From: DAOUEO01 sp963763495 | GTDB taxonomy: Bacteria > Chloroflexota > Dehalococcoidia > DSTF01 > JALHUB01 | NCBI GenBank assembly: GCA_963763495.1 | Contig: CAVXOY010000021.1 | Span: forward strand, 1-64,000 | Length of the DNA stretch: 64,000 nt | Reading direction: 5' to 3' | In this document: piece by piece, positions 29,850-39,309 of the stretch | Position numbering within the stretch: the stretch's first letter is position 1 | Layout of the letters: each line of letters begins with the position of its first letter | Notes under the pieces: generated by a model | Database searches by the model: none | What the model was told of the DNA's origin: nothing | Seen by the model: the letters and a program-made list of their open reading frames with translations, nothing else | Made by a program: the position numbers and the translations under genes

Positions 29850-30740
29850 TTGAGCGTACCTCAACTCGACAAGCCCACAGTGTACAACGGCGCCAAGGGG
29901 ACTCTCCTCACTCCTGCCCTTTCAAAGGTTGGGAAGGAGCCCTCGGATGTCGCCGAATGGCTCAACATCCTCGCGCCGGAGAGCGTTCACAAGGCCCACC
30001 GGGAGTCCATCGACGCCGGCTCGCAGGTGATCCAGACCAACAGCTTCAACGGAAACCGTTTCCGCCTCGCGAAGTACGGCCTCGCCGACAAAGTGCACGA
30101 GGTGAATGTGCAGGCAGCCCGGATCGCTCGCCAGGCCGCCGGCAGCGCCGTTTCTGTCGCCGGCTCACTGGGCCCCAGCGGCAAGCTGCTTGTCGCGGGA
30201 GAGGTCACCGTACCTGAACTCAAAGAAGCCTTCGCCGAGCAGGCGCGGGCCCTGGATGAAGGGGGGGCGGATTTCCTCCATGTCGAGACGATGGCTGACC
30301 TAGACGAGGCCGTCGCCGCTGTCGAGGGGATCCGTAGTGTCTCGCAGTTACCCATCGCCCTTACCCTCTCCTTCGATACCGGCAACCCCCAGACCGGCCT
30401 GCGAACGATGATGGGCGTCACCGCCGAGCAACTCGTCGAGAAAAGCAATGAACTGGGGCTCTTTGCCGTCGGCCTCAACTGCGGCCGCGGCTTCGAGGGG
30501 TACCAAGTCGTCGTCGAGAAGCTCATCGCCGCATCGCCGAAGGCGCCGCTGGTCGCGAAGGTCAACGCCGGAGTTCCTCGCCTGGAGGGAGGCCAGACCA
30601 CATATGACGCCACGCCGGAACTAATGGCTGAGTACGCGACCTGGTGCGCTCAGAAGCGGGTCAAGCTTATCGGCGTCTGCTGTGGCGGGACGCCTCGACA
30701 TATCGAGGCCATTGCCAACGCCCTCGCCAAAGCACAATAG
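29850..30740 (+). CDS. Homocysteine S-methyltransferase domain protein
   Basis: 296 residues, intact. TTG 29850 follows GGAAGGAGGCG; the in-frame ATG at 29814 has no ribosome site. This is the zinc-dependent barrel of the MetH N-terminal/BHMT family. It has VYNGAKGTLL near the N-terminus, IQTNSFNGNRFRL, SLGPSGKLL, the first zinc Cys in VGLNCGRGFEG, and the Cys pair in GVCCGGTPRHIEAI near the C-terminus. It transfers a methyl group to homocysteine; alone it lacks the folate and cobalamin domains of MetH. It is 27 bases ahead of mtaB and faces the corrinoid protein genes, so methylated corrinoid is the likely methyl donor. Confidence 0.85.
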   Translation: MSVPQLDKPTVYNGAKGTLLTPALSKVGKEPSDVAEWLNILAPESVHKAHRESIDAGSQVIQTNSFNGNRFRLAKYGLADKVHEVNVQAARIARQAAGSAVSVAGSLGPSGKLLVAGEVTVPELKEAFAEQARALDEGGADFLHVETMADLDEAVAAVEGIRSVSQLPIALTLSFDTGNPQTGLRTMMGVTAEQLVEKSNELGLFAVGLNCGRGFEGYQVVVEKLIAASPKAPLVAKVNAGVPRLEGGQTTYDATPELMAEYATWCAQKRVKLIGVCCGGTPRHIEAIANALAKAQ

Positions 30741-30767
30741 ACAGCGAATATCGGAAAGGAATGGGGT

Positions 30768-32139
30768 TTGCGTTACTCCCGGCTGACAATCAGCAATCCC
30801 GATGACCTAGTCTTTGGCCGCGCCCCCAAGCCCGTCTCCTGCGGCTTCGGACTCACCATCGGAGCGGGAGAGGTCTTTCCTGAAGTCAAGTTCACCCTGC
30901 CTGCGCTCGACCTCAACGACGATACCTGGCCGGAGGCTGTCCGCCAGTACGAGGAGATGGCAGAAACCATGATCGGCCGTGCCATCACCCTCAAGGTGCC
31001 GGGCCTCGTCCTCGAATACGAGCTCCTGCCCCCAATGACGGAGCGACCCGAATGGGGGAGGCAGAATTACCGCCCTGCTCCATGACGCCCTCAAGAAGGC
31101 CCACGAGTCGTCGGGGTTGCGTTCCGCCCTGCGCGCCACAATCATCGACTTCCGGCAGGCTCACCACCCACCGCAGTTACGGGAAGGTCGGGACTGGGAG
31201 GTCACCCGCGCCTCCTTCGAGCAGTGCGCTGATGCCGGCGCCCACCTCCTGTCAATCGAGTCAGAGGGAGGGAAAGAGGTCTCCGACGAAGCGCTCCTCG
31301 CCGGTGACATCCCGGGCATGGCCTTCGCCCTCGGCGTCCTCGGCTGTCGAGACATGGCCTGGCTTTGGGACCAGATCAGCGACATCTGCCGGACTCGGGA
31401 AGGGGTGCTCCCCGCCGGCGACAGCGCCTGCGCCTTCGCCAACACAGCGATGCAGCTCGCGAACCAGCGCATGCTGCCGGAGGTCTTCGCCGCCACGATA
31501 AGGGCGCTGACCGCCCCTAGAAGCCTCGTCGCCTTCGAACACGGCGCCGTCGGCCCCTCCAAGGATTGCGCCTATGAGGGCCCCGTAATCAAAGCGATAA
31601 CCGGCTGCCCCATCTCTATGGAAGGGAAGTCCGCCGCCTGCGCCCACTTCAGCCCCATCGGCAACATCGCCGCCGCCTGCTGCGATCTCTGGAGCAACGA
31701 GGCGGTGCAGAACGTCCGCCTCCTCTCCGGCTACGCCCCCGAGGTCTTCACGGAGATACTGTCCTACGACTGCCGCCTCATGAACGAGGCCCTGAAACGG
31801 GGAGACGAACGCTGCCTGCGCGACCTCCTGGTGGAGTCCGACCGCTATCTCAGCCCCCAGGCGCTCGTCCTGTCGCCGGAAGCGACGATTGCCATCGCCG
31901 AGGCCGTCGTCGCTGAGAAGAGCGACTACGCCCGCACCGTCGCCGCCGGCCGGACCGCCGTCGAGCTGATACGCAGCGCCGTCGACGAAGGCAAACTGAC
32001 GCTCTCCAGCGTGGAGACACGGTGGCTGGGCCGGATCGAGCAGGGGCTGGCCGACTTGCCTACCGACGAAGCCGCTCTCATCGAGCAGATGAGGTCGACC
32101 TACGGTCACCTCTTCGACCCCGCCGGCTACGGCCTCTAA
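30768..32139 (+). CDS. mtaB: Methanol:corrinoid methyltransferase MtaB
   Basis: About 456 residues from TTG 30768, in the length range of archaeal MtaB. Conserved blocks: DDLVFGRAPKPVSCGFGLTIG, GLVLEYELLPPMTERPEWG, LLSIESEGGKEVSDEALLAGD, PAGDSACAFANTAM, PRSLVAFEHGAVGPSKDCAYE, SAACAHFSPIGNIAAACCDLW and LSYDCRLMNEAL. The KDC and YDC cysteines correspond to zinc ligands in the MtaB family. A single shift near 31060 breaks the gene. MtaB takes the methyl group of methanol and puts it on the cobalt of MtaC; bacterial members may use other methyl donors. It is 27 bases behind the homocysteine methyltransferase gene and 8 bases from the convergent activator. Confidence 0.88.
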
Positions 32140-32147
32140 GTAGTCCT

Positions 32148-33801
32148 CTAGGGGAAGGGGATATTCTCGGCGAATGCCTCGCGGAAGTCGTCCCGCATGA
32201 CCAGGTCGATGTGCCGTATGCTCCGCGCCAGCTCTCCCGCCTCCGCCAGATGCTCCGGCGACGTTAGGGCCAGCCGCGCCCCCAGGCCGGCGGTGTTCCC
32301 GACGGCATGGATGCGCCCCCGCACGCTCTCCGGCACAACCCCCAGAGCCAAGAGACTCTCGGAGCGGATTGAGCTGCCGAACGCCCCCGCCACGTACACC
32401 GCCTCGATCTCCGCCGCCGCCAAGCCGCATTCATTGAGCAACACCTCGACTCCGGCGCGCATGGGCGCCTTCGCGAGCTGCACCTCGCGGATGTCCCTCT
32501 GCATCAACACGATATCGCCGCGCTCCCCGTCCTTGTGGAGCAGATAGCGGCGCCCCTCGCCGTCCTCCTGCATCCGGCGACGCAGGTCGGCGGGCACCTC
32601 CGGCGGCACCTGGTCCGGCGCCACAAAGCGTCCCGATCGCAAGAGGATGCCGCGGCGCACCAGCAAGACCACCGCGTCGGCGAGTCCGGAGCCGCACAGC
32701 CCTATCGGTTCCGCCCCCTCGATGGTATCCAGGCGCAGCGTCCCATCCACCTCATCCACCCGCTCCACCGCTCCCGGAAAGGCCGCCATCCCTGAGTGGA
32801 TGTGAACCCCCTCGAACGCCGGCCCCGCCGCGCAGGAGACGCCGGCCAGTATCGAACCGGAGCAGAGGACCACCTCGCCGTTCGTGCCCAGGTCCATGAA
32901 CAGCGACACCCCCGGCCGGTGCGGCAGGTCCAGCGCCAGCACACCGGCGACGATGTCCGACCCCAAATGCCCGCCGATCCCCGGCAGCACCTGCACCTGC
33001 GCCCCGGCGAAGCGATGGAACCCAAGCTCTCGGCCCGCCAAGAGGCGGCGACTCCAAGAAGACAGGCTCGTACGGCGCCACTCCCAAAGACCAGGGGTTG
33101 ATGCCCCGGAACAGGTGCATCATCGTCATGTTGCCGGCGACGGTCATCGCCGACACCGACTCCGGCGCTATCTTGCGCTCAGCGCAGAGGGCGACCAGGT
33201 TTCTCTCGATAGCAGCGATGACGCGGCGCTGAAGCTCCTTCAGCTCGCGGGGGCCGCGATGGGCATAGGTGATGCGCGAGATGACATCGGGGCCGAACGC
33301 CTTCTGCGGGTTGGCGAAGGCGCTGACCCCCACCTGGAGCGACCGGCTGAGGTCCATCAGATAGCAGACTACGGTGGTCGTGCCGACGTCAATCGCCACG
33401 CCGTAACCCGTCGCCGTCGTGCGTTGCGCTGGAGAGTGCGCCAACTCCTCTTCGACGGCGGTCGTCAGCACCCGGATCTTGCGGCGACGGGCCTGGGGAG
33501 TCGCCTGGGGGATCAGGATCCGGCAATCGCTCTGGGGAAAGGCTTGGCAGGCCAGCCGCCAGCCGTCCGCCACCTCTTCAGGCGACAGCAGCAGCTCATC
33601 CTCCGCCTTAGCCGGGGGAACGTTTTCGAGGAAATGAACGCGGCACTGCCCGCACGTCCCTCTCCCCGCGCAGTCGGAATCGATGGCGAGGCCCGCCTTC
33701 CGCACCGCTTCGAAGAGGGAAATACCGGGGTTGACCTCTATCTCGAGGCCCATCCCCTCCAGAGTGACGCGTACCGGCCGCTCTGGTTTGGGACTAGGCA
33801 T
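32148..33801 (-). CDS. Reductive activator of corrinoid protein (RACo/RamA-like ASKHA ATPase with 2Fe-2S domain)
   Basis: About 550 residues. N-terminal plant-type ferredoxin domain with DCAGRGTCGQCRVHF and a later Cys (RLACQAF) for a [2Fe-2S] cluster. It is followed by the DUF4445 ASKHA ATPase part: GVAIDVGTTTVVCYLMDLSR, VAGNMTMMHLFRGINPWSLG, VSLFMDLGTNGEVVLCSG, GSGLADAVVLLVRRGIL and AVYVAGAFGSSIRSESLLALG. It uses ATP to return inactive Co(II) corrinoid to Co(I). One shift lies near 33040. I chose ATG 33801, which overlaps the end of the corrinoid protein gene by 8 bases, implying translational coupling. Confidence 0.88.
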
Positions 33802-34429
33802 CTCCAATGAGTTTTCGGGCGAGAGTGACGGCTGCCGTGGCGTCGCGCCCGTAGCCGTCGGCGCCGATGCTGTCGGCAAAGGCCTGCGTCACCGGCGCGC
33901 CACCGATTATGACTTTCACCTTCCCCGTCGGGTCGGCTTCCCTGATCGCGCGGACCGCCTTCTCCATGGCCGGCAGGGTAGTGGTTAGCAGCGCCGACAG
34001 GCCCACGAGCTGGCCGCTGCCCTCCTTGACAGCCTCGGCGAAGCGCTCCGCCGGCACGTCCGTGCCCAGGTCGACGACTTCGTAGCCGTTGCCCTCCAGC
34101 ATGATCATCACCAGCTTCTTGCCGATGTCGTGCAGGTCCCCCTGCACAGTCCCGACTATCGCCTTGCCGGCGGACTTGTAGTCTCCGGCCTGGAGCTGTG
34201 GGCGCAGCAGGTCGAGGGCCGAATACATGGCGCGCGCCGCAAGCAGCAACTCCGGCACAAAGTACTCATTCTTCTCAAACAGCTCTCCCACCACTCCCAT
34301 GCCGGGGATCAGCACGTCGTTCAATATCGACTGCGCCGCTATTCCCTCGTCCAGCGCCTGCTGCGTGAGGGCCGTTACCCCTTTTGCATCGCCATCGATG
34401 ACCTTCTGCTTGAGGCTCTCCAGGTCCAT
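33794..34429 (-). CDS. Corrinoid (B12-binding) methyl-carrier protein, MtaC type
   Basis: 211 residues, intact; ATG 34429 with AGGAGGGAAC upstream (the ATG at 34450 has none). Residues 1-90 form the helical cap domain (LNDVLIPGMGVVGELFEKNEYFVPELLLAARAM, in pieces). From about residue 90 comes the B12 Rossmann domain with the cobalt-ligand motif DLHDIGKKLV (His on the DxHxxG loop), GYEVVDLGTDVP, GLSALLTTTLPAM and VIIGGAPVTQAFADSIGADGYG. It carries the methyl group between MtaB and an acceptor methyltransferase. First gene of a two-gene operon with its activator. Confidence 0.9.
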   Translation of the reverse strand: MDLESLKQKVIDGDAKGVTALTQQALDEGIAAQSILNDVLIPGMGVVGELFEKNEYFVPELLLAARAMYSALDLLRPQLQAGDYKSAGKAIVGTVQGDLHDIGKKLVMIMLEGNGYEVVDLGTDVPAERFAEAVKEGSGQLVGLSALLTTTLPAMEKAVRAIREADPTGKVKVIIGGAPVTQAFADSIGADGYGRDATAAVTLARKLIGDA

Positions 34430-34641
34430 TGTTCCCTCCTGAACTCCCACTCAATCTCAGTCTTGAACCGAGACCACGCGCTCCCGGATCCGGACGCGCC
34501 TTCCCCGCTCACGGTGGTGCATTGCCGATAGTTGTTTCCGGAAATCCAGCCTACCCCATATTGCCTTATGGGTCAATTGTTATGGCATCTGAGATGGCTG
34601 GGTCGCCGGCCCTTCAGAAGCCGCCCATCGCCGCCTAAAGA

Positions 34642-34671
34642 AGTGCCGCCCGGGGTGAACCGGGCGGCACT
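34642..34671 (-). terminator. Perfect 12-bp terminator hairpin
   Basis: AGTGCCGCCCGG (34642-34653) and CCGGGCGGCACT (34660-34671) enclose GGTGAA. It ends the large repeat-protein gene (stop at 34723). On the minus strand it is followed by TCTTTAGG. Nothing else is recognisable in 34430-34722 beyond the promoter area of the corrinoid operon. Confidence 0.75.
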
Positions 34672-34722
34672 CTATTTGCTCTTCCCTCGGTCCGGTCAGG
34701 TGACCAGACCTCTTGCTTGCTT

Positions 34723-37700
34723 CTATCCCTCTGACGCGCAGGGGGAGTGCGACTTCACCAGGCTCGAGTTCTTGGCCGCAACCAAGGCGTCGAGGATGGT
34801 GACCGCACCGTTCTTGTCGATGTCCAGGACCTTGTCGGAGCCTGGGGCAGGATCCACTCCGAGCGCCCTCTTGGCGACGAACAGAACGTCCAGGATGCTC
34901 AGCGGAGCGGTTGCCGTTGATGTCGACGATCTCGATCCAGTCCTCGCAGCCGTCGCCGTCGGTGTCCTTGTTGGACACCATCAGGTTGTAGCCCATCGCC
35001 TCGACCGCGTCGACGATCTGAACAGGCGGCGTAGCGCGGCTGCCCGTCCCGTCGTCGCTGTCGGTGTCGGTGATGGTGCTACCACTCTGGCAGGCGACCC
35101 CGTCGCCGTCGACGTCCATCTCCACCCACTCGGTGCCGGTGTAGCCGGGCGCGAAGCTCGGCCCGATGGCCGTACCCGGCAGGTTGATGTGACAGCCCCT
35201 GGCGAGTGTCTGCAGCGCAGCCGTCAGGCTGGCCGGGCACTTGGAAGTGGCGCTGTTCGGGTCCTTACCCGTGATCGACTCCCAACCGTCAACGCAGCCG
35301 TCACCGTCGCTGTCGGCGTCCAGCGGGTTGGTGTAGGGGAGAACCGTCGTCTCAGCGATGTCCAAAGCCCGGTCGTTGTCGTCGTCCTCGTCGCAGGCGT
35401 CGCCCAGCTTGTCCTGCGTTGGGGTTGCTGGCCCAGCTACCGGGGACAACGCTGCCGTTGTCGCGGCGCACGCCGTCGTTGTTCGTCTGGTCGGGGTTGT
35501 AGACGGCCGGGCAGTTGTCGTCGGCGTTCACCGACTCAGTCGCCTCAGCGGCGCCCGCCGCGGCGTTGACGTAGTCGTCCTCCGGCTTGTCGAGGAGACC
35601 GTCACCGTCGGTGTCCGGGTTCAGCGGGTTGGTGAGCTGGAACACCTCGTAGAAGTCGCTCAAGCCGTCGCCGTCGGAGTCGGCCATCCTCGGGTTGGAG
35701 CCGAAGACGTACTCGTTGCCGTCGATGAGCCCGTCGCAGTCCTCGTCAGCGGACTTCGAGGTACTGCCACCTGGACGTACGGGCGCGTTGCCCTCGTTGT
35801 AGACGATCGCCGCGCACATCGCTCCGCCGGCGACGTCGTTGTAGTCTACCGCCTTGCCCGGCTGGGCCAGAGGCCGCGTCGGCGACGCAGTCGCCGTCGT
35901 CGTCGATGCCTGCCGGCTTGTCGGGGTCAGAGAGGCTCTCAGACCCGCTGATCCAGCCGTCGGCGTTCGTGTCGGGCGCGTCGTCGTCCCCGTCGTACCA
36001 GAAGCAGTCGGGCGTCAGCCCAGCGCTCGACGTAGCCCGTGTCGGAGACGATGCCCGTCGCCGGCCTCGACGCTGGCGATACCGACTTGCGGAGGTCGGC
36101 CTCCGACGTGGCGCTGTTGAACGACGAGTAGAGACCGGTGTCGTCGTCGATGCCGTCAATAGCGGCAGTCCTGGCGCCGCCGTTGGCCCAGCACGAGACA
36201 GAAAGCGATCGTCCAGGCGACGTTGTTCACCGGCGCCGAGTCGCCGATGGCCGTCGGTATGTCAACACCCTTGATCGGCACCAGGAACTTGCCGGCGCTG
36301 TCACAGGTGATCTCCAGGTCGGCCCGGACCATGATCATCGGGCCGTCCGGCTCGGTCATCGAGACGTTAAGGGTGGCGCAGGCCATGCCGCCGCCCGCAA
36401 CGCAGGTATCCGTGATCGACATCGTGCGTCAGGGTATCCGGGTCTGACCCGTAGACAGCGGTCGTGCTGCCGTCGACCCAGTTGACGGTGATGTCGTAGG
36501 TGCCGTTGCCGTCCATGTCCGGCGCCTCGGCGCCGAGCATGTTCAGGGCGGCAGCATCCACGGTGCCCACGTTGCGCAACAGCTCCCTGACGTTGACGGT
36601 GGCCGAGTCGCCGACCAGGAGCTGCAGGTTGTCGCGCCGGCGGCACGTCGCGACCGTGATCGCCGGGTTGAAGCCGACGCTGCCGGCGTCGAGAGCGGTT
36701 ATCTGTGAGATCAAGGAGATGACCTGCTTGTCCACTTCCGGCAGAGTTCGCGGGGCACTTCACCCGGATCGTGGAAATGTAGACGTTGGACACCAGGTCG
36801 TTGTCTACCGTCGGCGACACCGGGTAAGAGGCCGTCTTGATGGCGACGATGTAGTCGCCCGCCACGGTACAGGTAAGGGTAAGCGTACCCGCGTCCTCGT
36901 AGGTGTCACCGGCGACGAGGGCATCCTCCACGAAGCTGATCTCGGCGCCGCTGCCGGTAACGGTGGGAGCGGCCTCAGCGGCCCAGCTCGTGCCGTTCCA
37001 GCGCCTCTCCGTGATGCTGGCGCCCCAGGTCGCCGTCACGCCGGCCGGAGCCTCAACGTGCCAGACGTCCTTGAAGTTGCCGCTGTTCGGGCCGGCGTTG
37101 AGCGCCCGCTGCGTCACCGCCACCACCTGAGCGCCCTCAACCGAAGCGTCGACGATGCTCTTGTCGGGCCAGAAGCCGTAGACCTGCTTGTCGGCGCAGT
37201 TGACGCCGCTGCAGGGGCCGCCCGAGTCTCCCTTTATCGGCGGCGTGTTCGTCAGCGCCACCGGGGTTGTCCAGGAGCCCATCGTGCGCGAAACGGCGCC
37301 GATCGGGGCCGCGGTGTCGTTCTGCCCGCTGTCGGCGCACATCGTTCCCGGCTTGGCGGCGGCGCCGCCGACCCAGATCTGGCTCACGCCGCTGTTCGGC
37401 GCCCAGGGTATGTGCAGGGTGAAGATGTTGACCGGGATCATAGATGAGCCGGTCAGCGCGTAAGTGAATCGTGCCGAAAAGCCAGACGCCGTCGATGTTC
37501 GTCCCAAAGCGGTCGGTCATCGGGAAGACACCCGCCCTGGGGGCGAGGTAGTCTAGGCCCACGGCCACCAGGTCGGTGTTCCCCTCGTCGAAGGTGAAAG
37601 GCTATCGGGTGTCGTCGGCGGGAGTTCGCACCGTCCGATGGCCGCTATGAGGTCGCCGTCGGTCTGAGGTCGTCTGGACGGAGTTCACAGAACAGGTCGG

Positions 37701-38011
37701 TGATGGAAGGTGAAGTCACCAAGAGCGACACCGTCGTCGATCATGATGTCCGGATATCCTGCCCCTCCCCGCGACCAGCCGGCTGAGGCGGCGGAGCGCT
37801 TACCGCGATGTCCAATCGCAGCGGCGTAGGAGTCCTGAATCTGTCCGAGCTGGTTGGTGCTTTGGCCTCCCTCTATCGTTGTGTTCAGCCCGATGGGCCT
37901 GACCGGCAGAGGCATGAGGGCCTTGGTGGTGCTGACGTCCTGTAGCACTCCCACCAGTGCGAGTGCCACAGCTCCAACTACTACTCCTAGTAGGCCTAAC
38001 TTATGTTTCAT
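34723..38011 (-). CDS. Large secreted protein with thrombospondin type-3 repeats and dockerin-like tail, frameshifted
   Basis: About 1,090 residues over several frames. ATG 38011 follows GGAGGAGG. Signal peptide: KHKLGLLGVVVGAVALALVGVL. The first two thirds contain repeated beta-rich segments (VSMTEPDGPMIMVRADLEITC; LTLTCTVAGDYIVAIKTASYP) like Ig/CARDB modules. From about 36100 down to 35000 come many Asp-rich calcium-binding repeats, for example DADSDGDGCVDGWESITGKDPN and DSDGDGLSDFYEVFQLTNPLNPDTDGDG (in pieces). The last 60 residues hold two EF-hand-like repeats, DINGNR...LDVLFVAKRALG and DIDKNGAVTILDALVAAKNSS, spaced as in type I dockerins. Six or more shifts occur. It is probably an adhesive surface or matrix protein stabilised by calcium. 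Confidence 0.75.
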
Positions 38012-38212
38012 TGACCTCCTCCTGCTACAATCTGTTCGGATACGTTGGCTTTCAGATAGCAAAAGCCGACCCGCGGGTCGGCTTCCCTTCCGTGTAAGAC
38101 CTGGAACAAGTCCTTTCATCGCTGCGCAGCCCCGCCAACTGACACAGCCTAGGTCTTGGCCCTGGCTCGGCCTTTGCTTTGAAAGCACTGTCTTATGCTA
38201 GGAGGGATTATA
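38012..38212 (-). promoter_or_regulatory. Promoter plus structured 5' leader with terminator-like hairpin (candidate riboswitch)
   Basis: The -10 TATAAT is at 38212-38207. The transcript would then run about 190 bases to the ATG. AAGACCTaGG (around 38155) can pair with CCAGGTCTT (around 38100), closing a domain that contains the palindrome GCTGCGCAGC. Next to the start codon, AAGCCGACC-CGCG-GGTCGGCTT (about 38062-38083) forms a stem followed on the minus strand by TTTTGC, an intrinsic-terminator shape. The order promoter, folded domain, terminator, ribosome site is what a transcription-attenuating riboswitch looks like. Parts recall the 3' half of c-di-GMP-I elements, but not enough to name it. 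Confidence 0.5.
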
Positions 38213-38544
38213 CCACTACTGTCAACTGTAATGTAAATAGGCAGCGGCTATTTATCCGGAATTGTACTTCCGGCCTTCCCCAAACCTCCGCAGACATGAG
38301 TTACCACGGTGGATATGACCGCTGAGGCGAAGGCTTCAGCCCTGCCGGCGGTAGCTGGGGATGGGTGTAGCGGAGAGCCTGCCCGCCTCTGGTGGGGCTT
38401 TAGACCTCCAGGGGTGGGCCCAACCCTCCCGGGGCGCGAGCCGGCCGCCATGCGTGGACGCTGGACCGCCCCAACGCCTATACTGAGGGCAATCGTCCGC
38501 CAGCGCCGTCGCCGGCGCTCTCCCGACAGGAAGGACGGCCCGCC
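38213..38544 (+). other. Intergenic region before the aldolase gene
   Basis: Contains a possible -10 box TATACT at 38479-38484, about 60 bases before ATG 38545, and a ribosome site AGGAAGGA. The first 200 bases are GC-rich with short inverted repeats but no identifiable element. Confidence 0.4.
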
Positions 38545-39309
38545 ATGCGCAAGAATACCCTCAAGCAGCTCTGGCAGGAGGAGAAGCCGGCATTCGGCGC
38601 CTGGCTCGTCCTGCCCGACGCCTTCTCCGCCGAAGTCATCGCCCGCCTCGGCTTCGACTGGGTCTGCATCGACATGCAGCACGGCCTCATCGACTACCAG
38701 TTGGCGCTCTCCATGCTCCAGGCGATCTCCGCGACACCCGCCGTCCCCATCGTGCGCGTCCCCTGGAACGACCCCGCTATAATAATGAAGGTGCTGGACG
38801 CGGGAGCCTACGGCGTCATCATCCCCCTCATAAACAACCGCGCCGATACGGAGCAGGCCGTCGCCGCCTGCCGCTACCCGCCGGCGGGCATCCGCAGCTA
38901 CGGGCCCATGCGCGCCACCCTCTACGGCGGCGCCGACTACGCGACTGCCGCCAACGATGAGATCTGCTGCATCCCCATGATCGAGACGGCGTCGGCGCTG
39001 GAAAACCTGGATGACATCCTGAGTGTGCCGGGGGTCGATGCGGTCTACATCGGGCCGATGGACCTCAGCCTATCGCTCGGCATCCCGCCCGTGCTCGATG
39101 GGGATGCGCCGGGGTACGTGGCGGCGCGGGAGCGCATCCTGGCGGCCTGCCGGCGTCACAACGTCGTCGCCGGCATCAACTCCACCAGCCAGACGGCGAC
39201 CGCCCGCGCCTCCGAGGGGTTCCGCTTCGTGCTCGTAAGCACCGACATCGGCAACCTCGCCCAGGGGGCCGCGCGGGAGCTGGCCGCCGTCCGCGCCAAG
39301 TTCAGCTAG
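38545..39309 (+). CDS. HpcH/HpaI family aldolase
   Basis: Intact, 254 residues. Typical class II pyruvate aldolase of the HpaI/GarL family. It has FGAWLVLPDAFSAEVIARLGFDWV, the metal/substrate box VCIDMQHGLID, PIVRVPWNDPAIIMKVLDAGA, GVIIPLINNR, GIRSYGPMRATLYGG, the metal ligand region IPMIETASALENLDDIL and YIGPMDLSLSLG. Members cleave 2-keto-3-deoxyglucarate or 2,4-dihydroxyhept-2-enedioate to pyruvate plus an aldehyde. Its 3' end overlaps that of the convergent GarR-like reductase by 4 bases. That partner would reduce tartronate semialdehyde, so a sugar-acid route is plausible. No dehydratase is nearby. Confidence 0.85.
   Translation: MRKNTLKQLWQEEKPAFGAWLVLPDAFSAEVIARLGFDWVCIDMQHGLIDYQLALSMLQAISATPAVPIVRVPWNDPAIIMKVLDAGAYGVIIPLINNRADTEQAVAACRYPPAGIRSYGPMRATLYGGADYATAANDEICCIPMIETASALENLDDILSVPGVDAVYIGPMDLSLSLGIPPVLDGDAPGYVAARERILAACRRHNVVAGINSTSQTATARASEGFRFVLVSTDIGNLAQGAARELAAVRAKFS

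Noticed and set aside
31261..32430. 389-codon open frame opposite mtaB
   Set aside because: It is a shadow of the high-GC mtaB codons; composition is Gly/Arg/Ala-rich with no family features, and the plus frame is unmistakable.
35358..37447. Long plus-strand frames opposite the calcium-repeat protein
   Set aside because: Val/Gly/Arg-rich shadows of Asp-rich repeats; the minus strand has a signal peptide and repeat periodicity.
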